Assembly (NCBI GenBank): GCA_022616075.1
Contig: JAKEFK010000142.1
Location: 1-50,162 of the forward strand
Length of the DNA: 50,162 nt
From: a bacterium
GTDB lineage: Bacteria > Acidobacteriota > HRBIN11 > JAKEFK01
Direction: 5' to 3'
Below, piece by piece: positions 31,482 to 39,669 of this stretch (its first letter is position 1; every line of letters starts with the position of its first letter). The position numbers and the translations under genes were made by a program. Below the pieces are notes generated by a model. The model saw only the letters and a program-made list of their open reading frames with translations. It was not told where the DNA came from and did not search any database.

Positions 31482-31689
31482 TGGCAGAGCATTTGCTATA
31501 GCCTTTGAATGAGCTTGTTCTCTCATAAATGACTGCCATAAGCACGGCGTTACTTCTTGCGTGCAAATGCTCTTCTTCGTCTGCGATGCTAGCAGAGCAT
31601 TTTCACGCCAATATTAGTTTCGAGTAAAGGTCAGAGTTCCATTATGTAGCGTGTATTTACACAGCGTATGGAAAATGCTCTGCCACTAC
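31478..31689. mobile_element. MITE-like palindromic element, copy B (tandem pair)
   Basis: Ends GTAGTGGCAGAGCATTTGC and the inverted GGAAAATGCTCTGCCACTAC. It has the same two-unit plan and length as copy A (212 against 211 bases), with a short linker near 31572-31590. The interior 60-base segments do not resemble those of copy A. The left end gives the stop codon of the upstream gene. It fills the gap between converging genes. Confidence 0.75.
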
Positions 31690-31694
31690 AAATT

Positions 31695-34600
31695 CTAAGC
31701 TTCCGCTTTCAAGGCAGGCAGAAGCGGTATTCGCAAAGCGGATAAGACTGCTGCAACGCTTGCGGTCATCCCTACTGCGAAAACAACCAGAAGCGTAAGA
31801 GCAAGAGATTGCCAGGGAACTTCGGGTGACTGCGCCAGGATATGCGGCAAGATGGAAATCCCTGCTGAAAAGCAGCCGGCACCGATTCCAACCACCAGCA
31901 AAAATGCATTTTCAGCAAGAACGAACCAGCCCAGAGTTTTGCGACGATAACCGAAAGCCCGCATCGTTGCAAGCTCGGCCCTCCGCTCAATGACGTTCCG
32001 AATCAGAATGATTCCGAGTCCCAGTGTTCCGAGCAGCAGACCCAGCGCGCCCAATGTCTGGAACGTCGAAAGGTAAGTGTTTTCAACGGCGTGATAAGCG
32101 GCCAGCTTCTCTTCAGACGGAACAGCATCGAATCCATAAACGTCAAGATCGCTCTCCAGAGTTTCCAGCACTCTTTTCCGGTTCTGGAGATTTGTTTCGA
32201 TCAAAAAATAGGAGAACCCGCCATTGCCGGGAAAATAGTTCAGAAAATTCTCTTCCGATATCAGGAGTTCGCTTTGCAGCAGACTGCTTTTGAGTAATGC
32301 AACGATTCGTAACCGGATCGGCTTTCCCGAATCGTTGAGGATTGTCACTTCATCATCCAGTTTTTTGTGAAGAATCCATTGCACAGAATTGTAATCTCCG
32401 ATCGCAGGGACAACGTCTTTTTCGTTTTCATTCAGCAGAAGCCACGGATTCGAGGTATCACGAATGGTTTGTTGAAACGCGAATCCGCCCCGTTTGATGA
32501 AATCCTGAGTCGCTCCGAGAATTCGTGGCCGTTGCGGCTGATACAAGTTTAAACAACTCGCGTCATCGCCAGGCAACAACCGGAATCCGAAAATTCCGGC
32601 GTTTGACACTTTCAGATCTTCATAGATGGGAATATCGGATGATGCTACGAGACTAAAGCCCCCGGTGCCTGAGCCTTTTCTCTGCGGATCCTTTTCCAGA
32701 GACCTGCGACTTGCGCCAACAGCTACGATCACAAAACAAGCCGAAGCGACGAGTGAAACACTCAGCAAGCTCCGCCCGGGGTTGTGAACTCCACTACGCA
32801 TCGCCATTTTAAGAGTTGTGATCCAACCTGCTCCGGGACGCAGCTGACTCTTTCGCGATCGCAGCCAGTAAGAGAAGAAGGCCAGACATGCAATCAGAAG
32901 GGCGGCTCCTCCTGCAAAAAAGAGCGCCGGAGATTCTTGCACGAATGCGGAAGCCGTGCAGGCAATCGCCACGACTAAGAAAAGCAATGCAAGCAAACCG
33001 CTCCATTTTGCTTTTGAATCTTCGAATATTGTAGAAGCTCCCTTCAACAGGGAAACCGCCGGCCATTTCGAGAGGAGCCGCACCGAGTGGCGAATCGTAA
33101 AAAAAGTAATCAGAAAAGAAATGGCAAAACCGAGGAAAAGACTGCTCTTCTGAATGTGCAACGACAAAAACGCGGATCCGACGGCGGCAATCCACCATTT
33201 CTCCAGCGCTGTAATCATCAACCAGGCATAAAGCTCGGCAAGCGCCGTTCCAGCAAGGCCTCCCAGCAATGCAAGCAATCCCCCTTCTGCAAAGAATCGG
33301 TACTGGATTTTTCTGACTTTGTGTCCTGTCGCCAGCAAGACTCCTATCTCTTTTTTCCTTTGATCGACATTCAATCGGAAAAGGAGTCCCACAAGCAGGA
33401 GGGCTGAAACAATGAGAAACAGACTGAAGCCGATGAATAAACCACCGAAATCCGTAGCTCCTTCCGCCGATTGGATTCCCTCCTCCTTTACGGCACGAAT
33501 ATTGAAATTCATTTCTGAAGGTCTCAATCGCGAAAGCAATTCTCGTCCGTATATTGATTTGGATTGGCTCAGGATTCGGATCGAAGTATAGGTACCGAAG
33601 CGGCTCCTCCAGAGCTTCTTGCCGGTGCTCTCCGAAACGAAAGCCTTGGGAGTTGCCCGATATTGATCCCAGTATTGTTCATCCCGTGGCCGGATCAAAC
33701 TTAGATCAACAGGGAAAGGTGGAGACCATTCGGCCATATTATCTGCATCCTGAATTCCTGGATAGCGCGGCGCCAAATCCGCATCTACAGCCAATCCCGT
33801 TTGCTGAATGATGGCTTTCACCCGAAAAGTTGCTGAGCGTGTGAGCAACTGGTTCGAATCTCCCAGCACATAGTAGGTCATTTCCACATCGTCATCAGGT
33901 TGAACCTGGAGATCCATTCCTGCCCACTCGTTTAAAAGGATCTCTCCGTCTCCAAGCGGCGGCACAAGCTGTCCCTTTATGTCCATGAATGAATCCCGTG
34001 GAGTTATCGCCGTGACGGTGGAATAAGGCAACACGCGACCGTTGTGCGTAATCTGATTCGCCAGATATGTGAGGACCGGATAGTATTCGATTTTCAGCTC
34101 ATCGGCCGCATCAAAAGCTTTTTGTGCTACAAATGGTTTCAGAACGACTTCATCACTTTCAAGCCGGATTCCTCCAGTGTATTGAGTCAGTTTCAATCCA
34201 TAGTCTTGCAGTTTCATGTGAGGGCGGAGATCCGGCGGCTGTTTTCCTGAGAAAAGTAAAGAGTTAACCTCACCCTGCTGGCGAAGTATCCGCTGGAAAC
34301 GATTCAACGGAACGAAGGCATTCAGGGGCAAATGTTGATTGGGAATCAGGCTGAAGCGACCGATCTTTTCATTCGAAACAATTGCCGCAATTGTAAACCG
34401 GTTGCGCTGCACGACATCAACAACGTCCCTGTTTCCTAAAATGGTTTCACGATGGATTTCGGACGGTTTGCTAAAAGAAAGAAGAATCTGGTCACCGGGT
34501 TTTGCTCCCAGTTCCCGTTTCAACGATTCATTGATAATGACCGGCGGAAACATTCCTGTCTTATTCAGATCTGCTTCTAATTCCGTAGCATCGAAAAAGG

Positions 34601-34913
34601 AAAGGAAAGAAGAATCGACGGCGTTGATCTGAACGTTGGAGGCGCGAACGTTATTCAGAGAGGCGCTTCCCCGAAGGAGAATGGCCTCTGCTGCGGAGGA
34701 TGGGTGAGCTTCCTGGCCGAGTTGCTGATGAAAAAACCGTTCGGACAAAAGCGCGTAGTCGATTTTGCCAAGCCGATCGAGGGTTAGACTGCGAAGAGAT
34801 CCGCGAACCGAGTCACCAACAAGTAAGGCGCCTGTCAGGACGGCGGTGGTGACAGCTACGGCGGCGACTACGGTGAGGTGCATTCGCCAGTAAAATTTCA
34901 GACTTCGCCACAT
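31695..34913 (-). CDS. ABC transporter permease with two FtsX domains (MacB-like)
   Basis: 1072-residue permease. An N-terminal membrane helix (about 14-34) is followed by a large periplasmic MacB-PCD-type domain, then an FtsX membrane domain (about 495-640), a second hydrophobic/periplasmic part (about 660-960) and a last FtsX domain (about 965-1070). This is the fused ten-helix layout seen in ABC permeases of the MacB/YbbP type (type VII ABC), which power periplasmic or envelope processes rather than simple transport. The ATPase gene lies nine bases upstream on the same strand. Confidence 0.88.
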   Translation of the reverse strand: MWRSLKFYWRMHLTVVAAVAVTTAVLTGALLVGDSVRGSLRSLTLDRLGKIDYALLSERFFHQQLGQEAHPSSAAEAILLRGSASLNNVRASNVQINAVDSSFLSFFDATELEADLNKTGMFPPVIINESLKRELGAKPGDQILLSFSKPSEIHRETILGNRDVVDVVQRNRFTIAAIVSNEKIGRFSLIPNQHLPLNAFVPLNRFQRILRQQGEVNSLLFSGKQPPDLRPHMKLQDYGLKLTQYTGGIRLESDEVVLKPFVAQKAFDAADELKIEYYPVLTYLANQITHNGRVLPYSTVTAITPRDSFMDIKGQLVPPLGDGEILLNEWAGMDLQVQPDDDVEMTYYVLGDSNQLLTRSATFRVKAIIQQTGLAVDADLAPRYPGIQDADNMAEWSPPFPVDLSLIRPRDEQYWDQYRATPKAFVSESTGKKLWRSRFGTYTSIRILSQSKSIYGRELLSRLRPSEMNFNIRAVKEEGIQSAEGATDFGGLFIGFSLFLIVSALLLVGLLFRLNVDQRKKEIGVLLATGHKVRKIQYRFFAEGGLLALLGGLAGTALAELYAWLMITALEKWWIAAVGSAFLSLHIQKSSLFLGFAISFLITFFTIRHSVRLLSKWPAVSLLKGASTIFEDSKAKWSGLLALLFLVVAIACTASAFVQESPALFFAGGAALLIACLAFFSYWLRSRKSQLRPGAGWITTLKMAMRSGVHNPGRSLLSVSLVASACFVIVAVGASRRSLEKDPQRKGSGTGGFSLVASSDIPIYEDLKVSNAGIFGFRLLPGDDASCLNLYQPQRPRILGATQDFIKRGGFAFQQTIRDTSNPWLLLNENEKDVVPAIGDYNSVQWILHKKLDDEVTILNDSGKPIRLRIVALLKSSLLQSELLISEENFLNYFPGNGGFSYFLIETNLQNRKRVLETLESDLDVYGFDAVPSEEKLAAYHAVENTYLSTFQTLGALGLLLGTLGLGIILIRNVIERRAELATMRAFGYRRKTLGWFVLAENAFLLVVGIGAGCFSAGISILPHILAQSPEVPWQSLALTLLVVFAVGMTASVAAVLSALRIPLLPALKAEA

Positions 34914-34922
34914 ACCGGTAAA

Positions 34923-35600
34923 TTAGCGTGAAGGAAGTAGACGCCCTTCGCGCAGCCTGAGGCATCGATCGAAGGGTTTGGCGAGCTCTGCATTATGCGT
35001 CACCACAATCAAAATGTTTTGTTCCAGTTCATGCATGTCAAATAAAAGCGATGCAACATTCCCTGCGGTTGCCGCATCGAGATTTCCTGTGGGTTCATCG
35101 CACAGAAGAAGAGAGGGCTTGTTGATGAGCGCGCGCGCAATGGCAGCTCTCTGTCTTTCTCCGCCTGAAAGCTGCGAAGGGGGATGGTCGATTCGATGGC
35201 CGAGTCCGACTCGCTCGATCAAGTCCTTCGCTCTTTTTTCAACGGAGGCGCTGTTTTTCGAGTTTGCGAGCGCAGGAATCAGAATGTTCTCAAAAACGCT
35301 GTATTGCGGCAGGAGATGATGATCCTGAAAAACAAATCCGATCACCTGGTTCCGGAATTTTGCGAGGTCCGGCTCTTTCATTCGCGCAGGATTGGCATTG
35401 TTAATTGCAATTTCGCCGGAGGTGGGAAAATCTAGCGTGCCGATAATATGGAGCAGTGTGCTTTTGCCTGAACCGGATGGTCCCATGATTGCGAGACTTT
35501 CTCCCGCATCCATATCCAGAGAGATTCCGCTGAGCACCTCAATGCGATTCTGGTTGCCGTAATGTTTATGAACATCGCGAATCTTCAGAGAAACATTCAT
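34923..35600 (-). CDS. ABC transporter ATP-binding protein (LolD/MacB type)
   Basis: 225-residue ATPase. Walker A GPSGSGKST (40-48), Q-loop FQDHHLLP, signature LSGGERQ (144-150), Walker B LLLCDEP (164-170) and the switch histidine in VTHN are all present. It should energise the FtsX-type permease encoded nine bases downstream. The start overlaps the thioesterase gene by four bases. Substrate unknown; lipoprotein or lipid-linked transport is typical of the family. Confidence 0.93.
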   Translation of the reverse strand: MNVSLKIRDVHKHYGNQNRIEVLSGISLDMDAGESLAIMGPSGSGKSTLLHIIGTLDFPTSGEIAINNANPARMKEPDLAKFRNQVIGFVFQDHHLLPQYSVFENILIPALANSKNSASVEKRAKDLIERVGLGHRIDHPPSQLSGGERQRAAIARALINKPSLLLCDEPTGNLDAATAGNVASLLFDMHELEQNILIVVTHNAELAKPFDRCLRLREGRLLPSR

Positions 35601-36028
35601 TCGTTCTTCTTACGTGTCCGTCTTTTTGGTGCCTGAATTTTATCGGCTATAGCCCGTGGAATGGGAATCGGTTTTAAACCGTGGAGTGGATGAACTTTAC
35701 AGCAAATGCTGCTCACTTGGCCGCGCGCAATTAGAGTTTTGCCTCTCCGAAAAAGGAATTGATACGTCATCGATGTATTTCCTTTTCGTTTGACGAGAAC
35801 TTGTATGTCCAGAATTTCTTCGAATTTTGCAGGCCGAAGATATTCGCACGATGCCGCAAGGCGCGGCCAACCTATCTCGTCACCATCCACGTGATAGTGA
35901 ACACTGGTTCCGAGGGATCGAAGAAATTCATGTTCTGCGGTTTCCATAAATATAAAGAAGCGGGAGAAATGCACAAACCCGGCTAGATCCACATCTGCGA
36001 ATTCAATTCTGCGTTTAGTATGGAACAT
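35597..36028 (-). CDS. Acyl-CoA thioesterase, 4-hydroxybenzoyl-CoA thioesterase (YbgC-like) fold
   Basis: 143-residue hotdog-fold thioesterase. The family motif FADVDLAGFVHFSRFF (10-25) contains the D-x-D with the catalytic aspartate. The C-terminus is rich in Lys/Arg. It overlaps the ABC ATPase gene by four bases and so is probably cotranscribed with the transporter, which hints at a lipid-related role, but that is inference. A fragment AACCGCCAAG of the periodic repeat and copy C of the palindromic element lie just upstream of its start. Confidence 0.85.
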   Translation of the reverse strand: MFHTKRRIEFADVDLAGFVHFSRFFIFMETAEHEFLRSLGTSVHYHVDGDEIGWPRLAASCEYLRPAKFEEILDIQVLVKRKGNTSMTYQFLFRRGKTLIARGQVSSICCKVHPLHGLKPIPIPRAIADKIQAPKRRTRKKNE

Positions 36029-36052
36029 CTTTTAAACCGCCAAGTTCGAGAA

Positions 36053-36158
36053 GTAGTGGCAGAGCATTTGCCATCGTAAATATACAATGTTTTCAATGGA
36101 AGCATTTAACAACTAAGCAGTATATGCCGCATTGGTCTGGCAAATACTCTGCAACTAC
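36053..36158. mobile_element. MITE-like palindromic element, copy C (single unit)
   Basis: One hairpin unit of 106 bases with arms GTAGTGGCAGAGCATTTGCCA and the inverted TGGCAAATACTCTGCAACTAC, and an interior of about 64 bases unlike those of copies A and B. Its right end supplies the TAG stop of the EamA-like gene (36155-36157). Confidence 0.75.
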
Positions 36159-36649
36159 CTTACAGGTTTATAGAGGGTTACGAGGAAACCGCCGGCGGCA
36201 GCAAGCAGAATACCTGCAAAGAATTGCCAGCGTATTTGCGTCCAACCACCAGCGGGTGGATGCAGGACCATCGAAACAATTGCATTTACAATAGGTGCTC
36301 CGGCAAAAACGATCGACATAACAACCGCGGGTGTCCCTTTTGCGCCAAAAGCAAGCAGGACACAAAAGGCGCCTATCGCTCCCGCGGTTCCTGCGAGTAA
36401 GGACCACCACATACCTTTTGCCGGAAAACTCCAGGATGCGCCATTCGCTTTCAGCACAAAAACAGGCGCAAGAACCGCAGTGATCAGATAAGCAATTCCT
36501 ACAAACAGAAATGCTTTGTAGCGTCCGTTTAGCGGATCTCCCATAGCCATTTGACCGCTGTGCAACAGAATTCCGTAGACTCCCCAGGAGACAACCGTCA
36601 TCAACGCAAACCACAACCAGGTATTTTGCAATTTTTTCGCCTCCATCAT
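36155..36649 (-). CDS. EamA-like membrane transporter protein
   Basis: 164-residue membrane protein with about five helices, resembling one EamA repeat of the drug/metabolite transporter superfamily. Single-repeat members usually dimerise. It begins directly after the TAA of the glycosyltransferase gene and is last in the DUF3311-symporter-glycosyltransferase series. Its stop codon is inside a palindromic element. Substrate unknown. Confidence 0.7.
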   Translation of the reverse strand: MMEAKKLQNTWLWFALMTVVSWGVYGILLHSGQMAMGDPLNGRYKAFLFVGIAYLITAVLAPVFVLKANGASWSFPAKGMWWSLLAGTAGAIGAFCVLLAFGAKGTPAVVMSIVFAGAPIVNAIVSMVLHPPAGGWTQIRWQFFAGILLAAAGGFLVTLYKPVR

Positions 36650-37939
36650 TTATACGGCGACAACGTATCGATTGTAAACCTGCAAGGTCGCTTCAGCCAT
36701 ATCCCTGTCGCCGAAGGAATGGTGCACAGCGTCTTTTCCATTGCGACCCAATTCTTCACGAAGGCCGGGGTTTTTGAAAAGTGAATGCAGTCCTTTTGCG
36801 AGTGATTGCGGCGATTGCGGATCCACCAGTATGCCGCCTCTTGTCGCTTCGATTAGTTCCGGAAAGGATCCATGGGAAGGTTGCACTACAGGTACTCCAT
36901 TTGCCAGAGCTTCGAGTATATAAAGTCCTTTTGGTTCACGGTAAACAGTCGGTACCGACAACACATGCAGAGTGTTTAGAAACTGAATTTTTTCAGGTCG
37001 ATCGATTTCACCGATATATTCAAATCGGTCCTTCCAACCACGATCCGTTATTTTTTGAAGCAAGCCATGAAAATACTTCTCATCCCGTTTCCCAAGATAG
37101 CCGGCTACTTTCAGCCGCGCAGGAACTCCTTCTTTGATCAGCAAATCAAAAGCGTCAACAAGTACATGCAAGCCTTTTTCCGGACAGATTCTCGCGAGAT
37201 AGCCAATGACAAAAGGCTCTGCCGGCAATGACTTCGTTTGTTCGCCATGTCCTTTTAAGTTCAATCCAAGCCGAACCGTGTCGATTTTCGAATCGGGGAT
37301 GTCCAGATAATCTTTCATAAAGTCTGCATAATACTGGCTAGTCGAAATAAACCCGTCAATGTCTCCGGCTCTTTCCCGCAGCACTTGCAGTGCTTTGGAT
37401 TTGTAAGGCTCCACCAGATCTTCCAGGAAAATATCTTCGCCCTGCAGTGAACAGAGGACCGGGACATTCAATGCTTTTTTCATGTCACGCGCAAAGCCTA
37501 CAAACATTGCGTTTGTCAGATGAATGAGCTCCGGTTTGTAAGAATCTTTCAGCCATTCGATAAGTTTTTGTAATTCTTTTCGCTGATTTCCTTCTTCTCC
37601 TTGCAGTACGGAAACGGTCAACGGCCCGAGTTCCCGCGCATCGGTGGAGGATGTATAACGCGAAATAAACTTCAAAAGGCCACGCGAATTCAACAATTCG
37701 TCTAGAGCGGAAGGAGTGTGCCTAAACAAAGAGGATTTTTGTTGCAAATAAACGTTGATTCCGCCATAGAACACATGATCCATGCTGACGCTTTCTTCAT
37801 CGGTGCGAATCGGCGTGTAGGTTGGAACAAGCGCTACCTCATGACCCAGTTTCATCAGGGCTGCAGCTAGAGCATTGTCGTGCAGGCAACTGCCGCAATA
37901 CATATTTCCGGCGCCTGAAGCGATGTATGCAATGCGCAC
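36650..37939 (-). CDS. Family 4 glycosyltransferase (GT-B fold)
   Basis: 429-residue retaining glycosyltransferase. The start is a GTG at 37939 preceded by GGAGGT six bases away and overlapping the symporter's TAG by one base; the frame is open 66 codons further upstream but that part lies inside the symporter gene. It begins IAYIASGAGNMYCGSCLHDN, and the donor-binding domain has YLARICPEKGLHVLVDAF and the E-x7-E region EPKGLYILEALANG. It is of the GT4 type, cytoplasmic or membrane-associated. Sugar and acceptor are unknown. Confidence 0.85.
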   Translation of the reverse strand: MRIAYIASGAGNMYCGSCLHDNALAAALMKLGHEVALVPTYTPIRTDEESVSMDHVFYGGINVYLQQKSSLFRHTPSALDELLNSRGLLKFISRYTSSTDARELGPLTVSVLQGEEGNQRKELQKLIEWLKDSYKPELIHLTNAMFVGFARDMKKALNVPVLCSLQGEDIFLEDLVEPYKSKALQVLRERAGDIDGFISTSQYYADFMKDYLDIPDSKIDTVRLGLNLKGHGEQTKSLPAEPFVIGYLARICPEKGLHVLVDAFDLLIKEGVPARLKVAGYLGKRDEKYFHGLLQKITDRGWKDRFEYIGEIDRPEKIQFLNTLHVLSVPTVYREPKGLYILEALANGVPVVQPSHGSFPELIEATRGGILVDPQSPQSLAKGLHSLFKNPGLREELGRNGKDAVHHSFGDRDMAEATLQVYNRYVVAV

Positions 37940-39426
37940 TACAGCACCTCCAGCGGCCGTTGGCTGACAGAAGGGAAAAACTTTTCCACCACAAACGGTT
38001 CCGGAGCTTTCGTCACTAAGGAAAACAGAATCATACAAAGCGCGGAAACCACAAAAAGAACGGCCACAGGCATGATGCCGCTTCCGCCGATCGTGTATGC
38101 TTCCGATTCGCCGGCCTGGAAGAAAAAATAAATCCACAAAACAATTACGCTGATAACGGAAGCAAAAGCGCCATATTTTGTGCTGCGTTTCCAGTAAAGC
38201 GCTGCGATCACAACTGGAAATAGCGCGGCAAACCCGGTAAAGGACCAGATACCGAGTCGAAATATGCTGCGTCCTGAAAAAAGAGAAAGGACATATGTGG
38301 CGAGCAAAATCAGAAGCACGAACAATCTTCCATAGAAGACTTGTTTGCTTTCACTCATATTATCGTGAAATCCGTAGTGACGAACGATATCCTGCGTGAA
38401 CATGCTCCCGATCGCAAGCGATTGGGAGTCGAGTGAATTCATGACCGAAGAAATGACTCCTGCGGCAAGAATGCCAGCGAGCACTTTATTTGCGTGCAGT
38501 TCAATCATGCGGATCAAAATCGAATTTGCCGCCGCTCCCTGAAGTCCTGGAAAGTTGAGGGTCCCCATTATGCCCAGTAAAACGCTGGGCACCCACACGA
38601 TTGCAATTGCGAGGGGATAAAAAATGATCGTTTGCTGGAAGGCTTTCGCCCGCCGCGCAGTCAGCCAGTGATTGAACAAGTGTGGAAACATTCCGACGGA
38701 AAGAGGAATCAGTGTATAGGTAAGAAGCTGTAAAGGCTGAATGTTATTGCCGAAGATGATCAGGTCAGGGTTAGCATCCGCAACCCGTTTCATGGCAGTT
38801 TCAAATCCACCCATATTGGAAGAGATCACGAAAAATGCGAGGCCCGAACAAACCATAAAGACAATCGTTTGAAAAGTGTTTACCCATGCGGTGCCGCGCA
38901 TACCTCCATACAGAACATAGATGGAAATTACGGCAATCACGGCGAGTCCGCCAACCCATTCCGGGATGGCGCCTTTCGTGATTTGAGTCAGAGTGATTCC
39001 GCCACCCATTAACCCGATCAACAGGTAAGGGACAAGAAGCAGGTTCAACACCACAAAAAGTAGAAGTCCTAACCCATCGGAGTTCCATCTTTCGCGGAAA
39101 TACTGGATCTGCGTAAGGTAGCCATGTTTTTTCCCCAAGGCCCAGAGCTTCGTTCCTACGAAAAGGAAAACAGCGGGAACAAGCAGGGCAGAAGAGGACG
39201 CAAGAAGCGCGAATACACCGATTCCCACGTGGTACGATTCTCCCGAGGCGCCGAGGATGCTGAACGCAGTCATGTGTGTGCCGAATAACGACATAAACAA
39301 GACAAACGATCCGATGGAGCGTGTGGCGACAAAATAATCCTCGCCGGTCTTCCGAAAGAGCTTGTGGCTGAACAGTCCGATCCCCAGAACCAGGGCGATG
39401 TACAGTGCAACGACTGCAAGGATCAT
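37939..39426 (-). CDS. Sodium:solute symporter (SSS family)
   Basis: 495-residue transporter with about 13 helices. The N-terminal KTGEDYFVATRSIG and GTHMTAFSILGASGESYHVG regions and SSVMNSLDSQSLAIGSMFTQ are typical of SSS. ATG 39426 is preferred since it overlaps the DUF3311 stop (ATGA) and starts directly with the first helix. Pairing with a small DUF3311 protein resembles the YhdT-PanF-type arrangement. Substrate (organic acid, vitamin or sugar) is not predictable. Confidence 0.9.
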   Translation of the reverse strand: MILAVVALYIALVLGIGLFSHKLFRKTGEDYFVATRSIGSFVLFMSLFGTHMTAFSILGASGESYHVGIGVFALLASSSALLVPAVFLFVGTKLWALGKKHGYLTQIQYFRERWNSDGLGLLLFVVLNLLLVPYLLIGLMGGGITLTQITKGAIPEWVGGLAVIAVISIYVLYGGMRGTAWVNTFQTIVFMVCSGLAFFVISSNMGGFETAMKRVADANPDLIIFGNNIQPLQLLTYTLIPLSVGMFPHLFNHWLTARRAKAFQQTIIFYPLAIAIVWVPSVLLGIMGTLNFPGLQGAAANSILIRMIELHANKVLAGILAAGVISSVMNSLDSQSLAIGSMFTQDIVRHYGFHDNMSESKQVFYGRLFVLLILLATYVLSLFSGRSIFRLGIWSFTGFAALFPVVIAALYWKRSTKYGAFASVISVIVLWIYFFFQAGESEAYTIGGSGIMPVAVLFVVSALCMILFSLVTKAPEPFVVEKFFPSVSQRPLEVL

Positions 39427-39632
39427 TTGGATGGATCCGCCTCTACTTCCAGATGTGAAGGCCAGGCAAACTTGACCAGCAAGAGCATCAGCACGGAAGC
39501 AACCACGCAATACGCGATATGGTACAGCAAGCCTGAAGGAAAACCGTAAATCAAACAGGCATCCTCCCAGAGCCACACATCATTGTGTAGAAGATATAGA
39601 CCGAACAGCGCCAGGTAGAGAATGTATCTCAT
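39423..39632 (-). CDS. DUF3311-like small membrane protein
   Basis: 69-residue protein with two membrane helices (about 3-16 and 37-57), resembling DUF3311 proteins that commonly precede sodium:solute symporter genes and may act as a small subunit. Its TGA overlaps the symporter ATG (ATGA). First gene of its group. Confidence 0.7.
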   Translation of the reverse strand: MRYILYLALFGLYLLHNDVWLWEDACLIYGFPSGLLYHIAYCVVASVLMLLLVKFAWPSHLEVEADPSK

Positions 39633-39647
39633 GCAATCATTCGATGC

Positions 39648-39669
39648 ACAGACGGGACGCCCGCGCTAC
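39648..39669. repeat. Truncated copy of the GGGACGCCCGCGCTAC repeat
   Basis: Shares GGGACGCCCGCGCTAC with the right half of the repeat at 22589-22648; the left half is missing. The CTA within it gives the TAG stop of the TonB-dependent receptor gene (39666-39668). Confidence 0.65.

Noticed and set aside
37940-38137. A longer N-terminus for the glycosyltransferase
   Set aside because: The extra 66 codons lie in antiphase within the symporter gene; the GTG with GGAGGT at 37939 gives a normal GT4 start.
39427-39576. A 50-residue N-terminal extension of the symporter
   Set aside because: It overlaps the DUF3311-like gene in another frame and has no transporter features; ATG 39426 starts at the first helix.
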